DNA of 6,488 nt from a bacterium (GTDB lineage: Bacteria; Krumholzibacteriota; Krumholzibacteriia; JACNKJ01), in NCBI GenBank assembly GCA_014382085.1, contig JACNKJ010000109.1, positions 1 to 6,488 of the forward strand, written 5' to 3'. Below, in pieces: positions 1 to 5,557 of the stretch. Position 1 is the first letter of the stretch. Each line of letters begins with the position of its first letter. The notes below the pieces were generated by a model that was not told the origin of the DNA, did no database searches, and saw nothing but the letters and a program-made list of their open reading frames with translations. A program made the position numbers and the translations under genes.

Positions 1-955
1 TTGCGTCGGGAATCTGGCGGGTGAAGGCGCCGAAAATGCACTCAAGTCTCTCGACTTCCGCCGAGCTGCGTTTGCGGTGCTCAATGTCACGCTTAATGAG
101 CATTTCCTTCTCGCCCTGGTTGTTCCAGACCGAGACCTCGTACTCGCCGTAGGTTTCGGCGACAATCACCTGTCCGTCTGCGCCCAGGTCCCAGCGATTA
201 ACGAAATTGTCCCAATCCTTTTCAGCGAAAACCGCATTGGCGAAGTCGAGGGTGTTCTTGCTCGATGTGAACTCGGCCAGGATGTTTCCCTCTACATCTG
301 CGCGAACAAGCTGAACCGTCTGGTGGAACTTGCCCTCATCCTGAAGGAACTGATTGAACTGAAGCATGAGGTACAAATTGTCGCCCACTCCGCGACCGGT
401 TCGAAGAATGGTCGTGCTGCCATCTTCCCGGCTGGGAATGGGATAGTCGGAAAGAGGATCGCCTTCAAGGGTGAGACCGGCAATCCGACCGGGTGCAGTC
501 TGCACCACGCCGAGATTCCCATCTGGCAAGAAGAACATGCCTGAGGGGAAACGGAATTCGCCGGGTCCTTCACCCTCGCGACCGAGGCTGCGAAGGTAGA
601 TGCCGTCAGAATCGTAAACCTTGACTTCAGCGAGCTGCAGATCGAGAACGTAGATATTGCCCTCATCGTCCGCGTTGATTGCCGCGATAAGCCCAAAGAA
701 CTCATCCTCGTCATCGGTGTCGCCGCCAATACGCCAGAGTTCTTCCAGTTCGACTGTCTTGGCCTTTTCCATACCTTCCGCAGGGTTGAGGACGACCTTA
801 ACTCCGTCTTCCTGTGTTTCCTGACCCTTCCAGGCGCCCGCCTGAACCGGTAGCGGCAAAAGGCTGCCGAGGATGAAAATCGATAAGGCGAGGGTGAGAA
901 GGACTCTCCCGGTATGCCACTGAGTGTTTGAAATCGGACTATGGATAAGGGACAT
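1..955 (-). CDS. Exported six-bladed beta-propeller (NHL-type) protein, 3' end missing
   Basis: The reading frame is open from an ATG at 955-953 to the window edge, giving 318 codons without a stop, so the C-terminus is missing. The start has a Shine-Dalgarno GGAG seven bases upstream. Residues 1-39 form a long signal peptide: a polar N-region, one Arg (R17), a hydrophobic core at about 18-33, and a likely signal peptidase I cut after VQA (A39). Residues about 90-134 read as an NHL-type propeller blade (NIYVLD...VKVYDSDGIYLRSLG, then GREGEGPGEF), followed by FPSGMFFLPDGNLGV. A later blade-like stretch is DGQVIVAETYGEYEVSVWNNQGE. Such propellers are usually periplasmic or surface-exposed and serve binding or scaffold roles; I see no catalytic motif and cannot name a ligand. 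The gene is divergent from the PPC-like gene at 1368. The class is fairly certain, the function unknown. Confidence 0.85.
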   Translation of the reverse strand, partial: MSLIHSPISNTQWHTGRVLLTLALSIFILGSLLPLPVQAGAWKGQETQEDGVKVVLNPAEGMEKAKTVELEELWRIGGDTDDEDEFFGLIAAINADDEGNIYVLDLQLAEVKVYDSDGIYLRSLGREGEGPGEFRFPSGMFFLPDGNLGVVQTAPGRIAGLTLEGDPLSDYPIPSREDGSTTILRTGRGVGDNLYLMLQFNQFLQDEGKFHQTVQLVRADVEGNILAEFTSSKNTLDFANAVFAEKDWDNFVNRWDLGADGQVIVAETYGEYEVSVWNNQGEKEMLIKRDIEHRKRSSAEVERLECIFGAFTRQIPDA

Positions 956-1029
956 AGCTCTGCTCCAAGGGTTCGGGTTCGTCGCCCTGCCCGCGACTTG
1001 CCTACTTAATGATGTGTGAGTTGGGGTTG

Positions 1030-1059
1030 AGTATCGTTGGGGAGCTACGGTTGGTTCAA
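1030..1059 (-). promoter_or_regulatory. Candidate sigma-70-type promoter for the beta-propeller gene
   Basis: On the minus strand TTGAAC (1059-1054) is followed after 18 bases by GATACT (1035-1030). Each hexamer matches the consensus at four of six positions. Transcription would start near 1022, giving a leader of about 67 nt before the ATG at 955. The match is modest and could be chance. Confidence 0.35.
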
Positions 1060-1254
1060 GCGTCTGTTCCATAAAAAGATGGCTTTGCCGTGACGATTCG
1101 GTTCAGGGCCTATTCCGAGTCGGGAAGAACCACTTCTTCGCTATCTACTTATCTCCGAATGAGTTCCGTGCATTTTTGACTCAAAACGCCCTTCTCTTGA
1201 TCATTGAGACTTCGATCTAGGGCTAGCCCAAATCTTTGGACGACCCTAGGGTAC

Positions 1255-1284
1255 TTGATCTTTAACTCTGAATCGTGGTAAGGT
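1255..1284 (+). promoter_or_regulatory. Candidate promoter for the PPC-like secreted protein
   Basis: TTGATC (1255-1260) and TAAGGT (1279-1284) are separated by 18 bases. The -35 is acceptable (four of six) and the -10 is weak (T, A and final T match). Transcription from here would start near 1291 and give a leader of about 77 nt containing the palindromes at 1315-1352. The position fits, the sequence match is only suggestive. Confidence 0.3.
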
Positions 1285-1314
1285 ATTTGTTGCGGGGCCC
1301 AACTAGCTCCGCTG

Positions 1315-1352
1315 CTTGCAAGATCTGTTGCGCAACAACGATGCTTTGCATC
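1315..1352 (+). repeat. Cluster of inverted repeats in the 5' leader
   Basis: Three inverted repeats lie just upstream of the ribosome binding site of the PPC-like gene: CTTGCAAG (1315-1322), TGTTGC/GCAACA (1326-1337, perfect 12-bp palindrome) and GATGC-TTT-GCATC (1340-1352, five-pair stem with a three-base loop). The last ends five bases before the GGAGG at 1358-1362 region. TGCAA at 1317-1321 can also pair with TTGCA at 1346-1350, which would exclude the third hairpin. They could be operators or an RNA structure affecting translation; neither is shown. Confidence 0.4.
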
Positions 1353-1367
1353 ATCGAGGAGGAACAA

Positions 1368-1958
1368 ATGAAACTGGCTACTTTAATTCTTTGCATGCTC
1401 GCGATCGCGACTGTCGCCGTTGCGGAAAAGGCGCCTGCGGTCTATCCCGATAACGCGCCTCTTATCAGTGAGCGTCAGGGCGGCGACACCGTTGCCGATG
1501 CTGTACCGATTCTCACCATGCCCTTCACGGGTAGCGGAACCACGGTTGGCTACGTCAACGACTACGATGCCGTTTGCAACTACACCGGCTCCACGGCCCC
1601 GGAAGTCGTTTACTCCCTGGTCGCCTGCGATACGGGTTTCCTGGAAATCACACTCTGCATCGATCCCACCGACTATGACACGAAACTCTATGTCACCGAC
1701 GCGGATCTCAACCTCATCAGGTGCAACGATGACTGGTGCAGCGTTCCGGTTTCCTACGTTTCCGAACTGACCTATGACAACGAAGGCGCGGACCCGCTCT
1801 TTGGTGTCGTTCCTGTCACCGTTGATGAGATGTACTACATCTTCGTCGATGGTTATTCCTCGGCCTCCGGCAACTACGGCATTTCCATCACTGGACTGGA
1901 CTGCGTTACGCCGACCGAAGAAACCAACTTTGGCGTTATCAAGGCAATGTATCGTTAA
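1368..1958 (+). CDS. Exported PPC-like (bacterial pre-peptidase C-terminal type) domain protein
   Basis: The start is the ATG at 1368, because GAGGAGGAA lies at 1356-1364 and a signal peptide begins exactly there; an upstream in-frame GTG at 1275 would place 31 non-signal residues in front. The product has 196 residues. Residues 1-19 are a compact Sec signal (Lys2, hydrophobic core, VAVA before E20). Residues about 38-176 form one beta-rich domain starting GGDTVADAVPI, with VNDYDAVCNY at 63-72, DYDTKLYV at 102-109 and YYIFVDGYSSASGNYGISI at 156-174, the pattern of PPC-like domains. Six cysteines remain in the mature protein (70, 87, 97, 119, 124, 179), an even number compatible with disulfides outside the cytoplasm. 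The chain ends in a short tail, TEETNFGVIKAMYR. PPC domains normally accompany secreted enzymes; here the domain stands alone, so a binding or surface role is more likely than catalysis. It is a single-gene unit, closed by a terminator. Confidence 0.85.
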   Translation: MKLATLILCMLAIATVAVAEKAPAVYPDNAPLISERQGGDTVADAVPILTMPFTGSGTTVGYVNDYDAVCNYTGSTAPEVVYSLVACDTGFLEITLCIDPTDYDTKLYVTDADLNLIRCNDDWCSVPVSYVSELTYDNEGADPLFGVVPVTVDEMYYIFVDGYSSASGNYGISITGLDCVTPTEETNFGVIKAMYR

Positions 1959-1984
1959 TCCCTCCTCAAGGTGAATAACGATTG

Positions 1985-2013
1985 ACCCCGGCTCTTCGGA
2001 GCTGGGGTTTTTT
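1985..2013 (+). terminator. Rho-independent terminator with UUCG tetraloop
   Basis: The stem is CCCC-G-GCTC (1986-1994) against GAGC-T-GGGG (1999-2007), nine pairs including one G-U. It is closed by the very stable C(UUCG)G tetraloop at 1995-1998 and followed by six T (2008-2013). A1985 can also pair with T2008. It lies 27 bases after the stop of the PPC-like gene and isolates it from the lipoprotein gene. Confidence 0.93.
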
Positions 2014-2051
2014 CGTGGCTGCAGAACGCGACGACCGCGGTTGTTCCCAGT

Positions 2052-2101
2052 AGTGACAGAGGATCCATGAATGAAAAACAGCCAAGTGACAGGGGCATCC
2101 A
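2052..2101 (+). repeat. Imperfect direct repeat upstream of the lipoprotein gene
   Basis: AGTGACAGAGGATCCA (2052-2067) recurs as AGTGACAGGGGCATCCA (2085-2101), 33 bp apart start to start, with one substitution and one inserted base. The second copy contains the candidate -35 box of the lipoprotein promoter. It could be a regulator binding pair, a small duplication, or chance. Confidence 0.45.
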
Positions 2102-2115
2102 CTTTCTGCCATAAT
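2086..2115 (+). promoter_or_regulatory. Candidate sigma-70-type promoter for the lipoprotein gene
   Basis: GTGACA (2086-2091) and CATAAT (2110-2115), each five of six to consensus, are separated by 18 bases. Transcription would begin near 2122, leaving a leader of about 18 nt that just includes the ribosome binding site GAGGAGG at 2127-2133. It sits right after the upstream terminator. This supports the ATG at 2140 rather than the in-frame ATG at 2071, which would lie upstream of the transcript. Confidence 0.6.
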
Positions 2116-2139
2116 CTGGCCACATTGAGGAGGCCTGGG

Positions 2140-4323
2140 ATGAAGAAGCTGATCGTGTTGTGCCTACCCATTTTGCTGATTCCCTTTCTGAGTTGCTCGC
2201 AAAGCACCGAACCTGAAGACAATCCAGACCCTCCAGATGATGACTTTACGATACTTGCCGAAACCGACATCGGCCCTGCCGGCGGCACCTTGTCAGGGGG
2301 CGGATTCGAGATGACAATCCCCGCCGGCGCCTTCGAAACAAGCGTATCGCTGGAGTTGGCGATCAGTCAGGAAGAATCACTCCCAGACGAATACACGGTG
2401 ACTCCGATCTTCCGAGTGGACGGCCTTCCCGAGGTGATCCATGAGGATCTGCAGATCGCGATGGCCTACGAAGGCACTCTAAGTGGGGAGAGTTTTATTG
2501 CCGAGGGACTCTACGTCTACGGCGAAGTGGAAGGTGCCGGGTTGCAGATGCACATTGCAACCCTAGAAACTGTGGAATCCGGAGGCCGCTTGATCGCCGA
2601 CGCCCTGCCCATGGGACGGGTCCCTGCATCACCAGGCCCTCGGAACGACGATGCAATGCGCATGATTCGCTTTTTCCTGGGTCAAACTCGTTTCGTGAAA
2701 TCCAGTTCGGACTTCTTCGAGTTTACCTACTACGAACTTTATGAATCTGACGTAGCCATTCTGGCCCTGCTTCTCGAATCGGAGTTGGCGGTCATGATGG
2801 AGGACTGGAATCTCACTTTTGGTGCCAACGAATATCGCTTCCCCATCAGAGTACACATCAGAGATTCGGTTTTGGATTCGGACAATGATTGGCTACTGAA
2901 CAGCGGGACAGGTTTCCTAAATCCCGGAACGGCAGTGTCGGCAATTTTTGTGAGTCCGGGTTGGATCGCGCCCGAAATGCACATCCGCTTGCCCGAACTT
3001 TCCGGTGCCATACTTCTCAGGGTCTACGAGACCATGTGTGAGGGTCGCCTGGAAGAGTTTATTGATCCGACACAACTTGTGATCCACGAGGCTTTTTGCG
3101 AATGGGCCAAGGGCGAGTTCACCATCGACCCATCATTCGTGAGACCTCCTTCACTAAATGGTAGAGAGAGAAAGGTCTTGAATGGCTTAGTCGCCGGCAT
3201 GGGCGATCCACCGGGCGTACTTAAGGCTGAGATTCACGGTCAAGACATTTCGCCCTATGCAAAATTCCTGATGGATCACCCCTCCTTCGGTATTGATGGC
3301 TACAAGAGTGCTTATGAAGCAGTGAGATCCGGTACGCCTATCCTCGACGCTATCAAAAACAGTGGGGCTGCTCAATCACTGTTGTTTCCCGAATTCATAG
3401 AATCCTACTTTGAAGGAGACATCTATGAGGTCGATAATGCGCTTCTGACCGCGGATCCAATAGCCACTTGGGTGCCCAGTACGATTTCCACAAGCTTCAT
3501 GCTCAATGATGGAGATCCAACGGTTTTCCCCGACCTTTCCGCGAAGGTAATTGCAATCAATCTTGATTCGTCCTACGAGGATGACGCCACAATTCGGATG
3601 GAAATCGAGAGCCATGATGTGAGTTCGGACGATCTTGCTATTCTTCTTTTTGTTCGGGAGAACGATCATCTAATCGAATTGGGAATGGGTTACAATTCAG
3701 ACTGGACTTTTGACGGAATCCACGATTTAGCAAGCGCCGGCTATACTGAACTATTCGCTGTGGCCGTGAATATGTCGCACGATTTCGACTACCTGGGTGA
3801 GGCGGATGTCTACGTCGAACTTACCCTAGAACAGACGCACACCTTCTTGTTAGACCCCTCTTTAACCTTCGATTGCTGGTACTGGTATGATGAGCAGCTG
3901 CCGCCCGCTCATTGGCCCTCCTATACCATAACACTACCCGCAGCGCATGGAGCGCTGGGTTCGGAGAACTCTGAGTTATTGGTGAACTGGAAAGACATGT
4001 TTGGTCCCAACGACTATATCCACTACACGGGAACTTACACGGTGACCGTCAACGAGGATTTAACGGTTCTCGAGAGTTTCGTTGCGAATTTGACCCGATG
4101 CTACATCATTGGGGGAGAACAGGTGGGAAATGGAACCATCTACGTGGATATCGATGGACCCTGGACTACCGACTCTCCGGGTGTCTTCGGTGCGTGGGGA
4201 CTCGATGTCTGCAACTACCTACTCGATATCAGTTATCACGTCTGGCACGATATAGCTGGCGAGGAATACCTCACGGGCTGGGGCTGCAACGACGGGAGTT
4301 ACATGGGCATGTTGATCTACTAG
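2140..4323 (+). CDS. Lipoprotein with ZU5-like N-terminus and degenerate metallopeptidase-like region
   Basis: The ATG at 2140 follows GAGGAGG with six bases between, and starts a typical lipoprotein signal (MKK, hydrophobic core, FLS-C19). A Ser follows C19, compatible with outer-membrane sorting by the E. coli rule. The product has 727 residues. Residues 20-35 are an acidic, proline-rich linker. Residues 43-65 (DIGPAGGTL...MTIPAGAF) look like the start of a ZU5-like beta domain. Residues about 215-410 resemble the gluzincin-like part of some FCB-type lipoproteins: IHEAFCEWAKGEF (315-327) matches the usual 'EA..tW.ee.F' segment, and HGQDISPYAKFLMD (366-379) matches the 'HGYG.s.FlkYl' segment. 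No HExxH is present: the expected site may be YETMC (296-300), and the nearest other candidate is HEAFC (316-320). It is therefore probably not an active peptidase, or is an unrelated binding protein. The beta-rich remainder, with cysteines 579, 654, 691 and 716, is not recognised. Transcribed alone. Confidence 0.85.
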   Translation: MKKLIVLCLPILLIPFLSCSQSTEPEDNPDPPDDDFTILAETDIGPAGGTLSGGGFEMTIPAGAFETSVSLELAISQEESLPDEYTVTPIFRVDGLPEVIHEDLQIAMAYEGTLSGESFIAEGLYVYGEVEGAGLQMHIATLETVESGGRLIADALPMGRVPASPGPRNDDAMRMIRFFLGQTRFVKSSSDFFEFTYYELYESDVAILALLLESELAVMMEDWNLTFGANEYRFPIRVHIRDSVLDSDNDWLLNSGTGFLNPGTAVSAIFVSPGWIAPEMHIRLPELSGAILLRVYETMCEGRLEEFIDPTQLVIHEAFCEWAKGEFTIDPSFVRPPSLNGRERKVLNGLVAGMGDPPGVLKAEIHGQDISPYAKFLMDHPSFGIDGYKSAYEAVRSGTPILDAIKNSGAAQSLLFPEFIESYFEGDIYEVDNALLTADPIATWVPSTISTSFMLNDGDPTVFPDLSAKVIAINLDSSYEDDATIRMEIESHDVSSDDLAILLFVRENDHLIELGMGYNSDWTFDGIHDLASAGYTELFAVAVNMSHDFDYLGEADVYVELTLEQTHTFLLDPSLTFDCWYWYDEQLPPAHWPSYTITLPAAHGALGSENSELLVNWKDMFGPNDYIHYTGTYTVTVNEDLTVLESFVANLTRCYIIGGEQVGNGTIYVDIDGPWTTDSPGVFGAWGLDVCNYLLDISYHVWHDIAGEEYLTGWGCNDGSYMGMLIY

Positions 4324-4377
4324 ACCGGACTTACGGTTTCTGATCCATCCCCTTGTGCGCGTCAACCTTCAGGCAGT

Positions 4378-4396
4378 GGCCGGAAAGCTACCGGCC
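4378..4396. repeat. GC-rich inverted repeat at the stop of the 2TM gene
   Basis: GGCCGG (4378-4383) and CCGGCC (4391-4396) flank a seven-base loop that contains the stop codon of the minus-strand 2TM gene (4390-4388). No T-run follows on either strand, so it is not a classic terminator, though it lies in the 64-bp gap between two convergent genes where termination is expected. Confidence 0.4.
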
Positions 4397-4675
4397 GCCG
4401 GCGTCCTGGTCATCCCCCATCAGTTCCTTGATCTTCTTTTCCTCCCACTGCTTGTCCCACATGCCGCCCTCGAAAAAGACGCTCATGCCGTGCAGAGCCA
4501 AACCAATGCCCCAACCAAAGAGGGGCCAGTGGAACCACCAGTCACCGGGGGAAGTCAGCCAGTTGGTGACGAAGAGGAATAGGTTGACCAACAGGTAGGC
4601 CGCCAAATGCATGTAGAAGCCTCGGATCTGTATCACCTGTTCCTTCGCGTCTTCGTAATTCATGCGCTCGCTCAT
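4388..4675 (-). CDS. 2TM-domain small membrane protein
   Basis: The 95-residue product fits the 2TM domain family (about 80 residues, two membrane helices). A charged N-terminus carries YEDAKEQV (7-14), then the motif GFYMHLAAYLLVN (19-31) begins helix one (about 21-40). A short loop SPGDWWFHW (42-50) leads to helix two with WPLFGWGIGLALH (50-62), and an amphipathic tail WEEKKIKEL (77-85) ends the family core. The conserved His, Trp and Asn positions are intact. The domain occurs alone or at the N-terminus of sensor kinases in Bacteroidota and relatives; its biochemical role is unknown. The start is the ATG at 4675, with GGAGG four bases upstream; a second ATG at codon 5 is too far from it. 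It converges on the lipoprotein gene and diverges from the TetR gene. No clear promoter is visible upstream on its strand. Confidence 0.88.
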   Translation of the reverse strand: MSERMNYEDAKEQVIQIRGFYMHLAAYLLVNLFLFVTNWLTSPGDWWFHWPLFGWGIGLALHGMSVFFEGGMWDKQWEEKKIKELMGDDQDAGGR

Positions 4676-4853
4676 CTCGCCTCCGATGCAATTGTCTCAC
4701 TCTTTTCGTGAAATGGCCTGGTTGATCTTGACTCACCGAGTGTACGTGACAGGGGTTGGAATTGGCTGCAGCTATCTTGTAGTTTGGATCACGCGTCAGG
4801 TTCACAGGGATCGCGAACAGCTCCGGAAGAAACTGACAGCGACACAGCCCCCC

Positions 4854-4882
4854 TTGACTTGGGGTGACTCCTGCACTACAAT
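4854..4882 (+). promoter_or_regulatory. Sigma-70-type promoter of the TetR gene
   Basis: TTGACT (4854-4859, five of six) and TACAAT (4877-4882, five of six) are separated by the optimal 17 bases. Transcription would start near 4889-4890, inside the operator at 4881-4900. The leader is then only about 22 nt. This is the best promoter in the window. Confidence 0.82.
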
Positions 4883-4900
4883 GTGAATGTCTATTCACAT
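4881..4900. promoter_or_regulatory. Operator O1, perfect inverted repeat over the tetR promoter
   Basis: ATGTGAAT (4881-4888) and ATTCACAT (4893-4900) are exact reverse complements around GTCT. The repeat overlaps the last bases of the -10 box and the predicted transcription start, the classic position for repression. The core TGTGAA-N6-TTCACA recurs at 5529-5546. TetR-family repressors usually bind such palindromes next to their own gene, so autoregulation is the natural inference. Confidence 0.85.
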
Positions 4901-4911
4901 AAAGGTATGCG

Positions 4912-5511
4912 ATGTCCACACAGAAGCTAAATACGGAAGCCCGACGTGAACAGATCGCAAGAGCTGCCCTTGAGCTTTTCACCCGGGAGGGATTGGAAGG
5001 CTTCAGTATTGCGAAACTTTCCGCGAGTGTGGGCCTTGTGCCTTCCGCGATTTACCGCCACTTCAAGGGTAAGGAAGAAGTTCTAGTAGCCTCTTTGGAC
5101 GTGCTCAGAGACAAGCTGTACGGTCTCGTGGAAGCCGCCCGAGACGAGTCCGACGATCCTGTGGATGTTTTGGAGCGGTTGTTAAGGAAACATGCGCGAT
5201 TGATAGCATCGGGCAAGGCTGCTCCCCACATTCTCCTATCTTCTGATGCAGCACGTGGACATGCGAAACGTCGTGCGAAGCTCCACCGGATCTTCGTCGG
5301 ATATATGCATCGGATCGAGGGAATTGCGGCTGAGGGGCAGGCGATGGGAGTCATCCGAAAGGATGTCGGAGCCGAGACCATAGCACTGCTCTTCGCCGGA
5401 ATGATCCAACCGGCGGCGCTGATGATGAGCGCGGGTGAAAAGAACTTTGATCTCAAATCGCACGTTAATCAGTCCTGGAAGCTTTTTCACCAGGCGATCA
5501 GGCAGAAGTAG
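4912..5511 (+). CDS. TetR/AcrR-family transcriptional repressor
   Basis: The product has 199 residues, a usual length for the family. Residues about 10-58 are the DNA-binding domain: helix one EARREQIARAALELFTREG (9-27), then FSIAKLSASVGLVPSAIYRHFKGKEEVL (31-58) with the helix-turn-helix at about 32-51 and the family hallmarks G41, Y48, F51 and K54. The remainder is an alpha-helical ligand and dimer domain; its hydrophobic stretch AETIALLFAGMIQPAALMM (about 154-172) could line a pocket for a hydrophobic ligand. Its sequence does not reveal the ligand. AAAGG at 4901-4905 precedes the ATG by six bases. The gene is under a strong promoter covered by a palindrome, and the same palindrome precedes the exporter gene 46 bp downstream on the same strand. 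It probably represses itself and the exporter. Family assignment is sure; targets are inferred from the repeats. Confidence 0.95.
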   Translation: MSTQKLNTEARREQIARAALELFTREGLEGFSIAKLSASVGLVPSAIYRHFKGKEEVLVASLDVLRDKLYGLVEAARDESDDPVDVLERLLRKHARLIASGKAAPHILLSSDAARGHAKRRAKLHRIFVGYMHRIEGIAAEGQAMGVIRKDVGAETIALLFAGMIQPAALMMSAGEKNFDLKSHVNQSWKLFHQAIRQK

Positions 5512-5527
5512 TTTTTTTTTGCACGGC

Positions 5528-5547
5528 ATGTGAATTTGTGTTCACAA
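5528..5547. promoter_or_regulatory. Operator O2 in front of the RND exporter gene
   Basis: TGTGAA (5529-5534) and TTCACA (5541-5546) are separated by six bases, with the same half-sites and spacing as O1. The left arm matches O1 over the full octamer ATGTGAAT. The right arm runs into the ribosome binding site AAAGGAG (5546-5552) of the exporter gene. As RNA it could form a six-pair hairpin touching that site. I see no convincing -35/-10 pair beside it, so it may act on a promoter I cannot recognise or as a roadblock to readthrough from tetR. Confidence 0.8.
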
Positions 5548-5557
5548 AGGAGCCAGA

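Larger units (their letters stand above)
956..1367. other. Divergent intergenic region without a gene
   Basis: This 412-bp stretch separates the minus-strand propeller gene from the plus-strand PPC-like gene. Only short frames without a ribosome binding site or recognisable protein exist here, so I call no gene. It holds one weak candidate promoter per strand. It also has perfect short palindromes: GGGCTAGCCC (1220-1229), ACCCTAGGGT (1243-1252), CTTGCAAG (1315-1322) and TGTTGCGCAACA (1326-1337). The part from about 1070 to 1190 shows nothing I can interpret. Confidence 0.7.

Noticed and set aside
77..544. Plus-strand open frame of 155 codons
   Set aside because: It is antisense to the propeller gene, whose minus-strand frame is open throughout and shows a signal peptide and NHL-type motifs.
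1275..1367. Upstream in-frame GTG start for the PPC-like protein
   Set aside because: It would put 31 residues before a clean signal peptide, has no good ribosome binding site, and lies ahead of or at the predicted transcription start. The ATG at 1368 has GAGGAGGAA.
1383..2288. Long open frame on the minus strand (301 codons) antisense to the PPC-like gene
   Set aside because: It covers a well-supported plus-strand gene with signal peptide and ribosome binding site, and also runs across that gene's terminator and the next promoter. Its protein is low in recognisable features. It is a codon-usage shadow.
4746..4755. GTGACAGGGG matching 2086-2095
   Set aside because: A ten-base match with no shared context on either side; chance is expected at this length in this much sequence.
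4542..4982. Minus-strand open frame of 146 codons across the 2TM/tetR intergenic region
   Set aside because: It overlaps the tetR promoter, O1 and the starts of both flanking genes in another frame, and its translation resembles no protein family I know.
5485..5514. Possible promoter TTCACC-N17-TAGTTT for the exporter gene
   Set aside because: The -35 matches four and the -10 only three of six consensus bases, and it lies within the tetR coding end. Too weak to call without transcription data.
5509..5520. Run of nine T right after the tetR stop, as a terminator or a phase-variable tract
   Set aside because: No stable hairpin precedes it, so it is not a standard terminator. It lies outside any coding frame, so slippage would not switch a protein on or off. 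A genuine terminator here would also complicate readthrough into the exporter gene, but the evidence is lacking.
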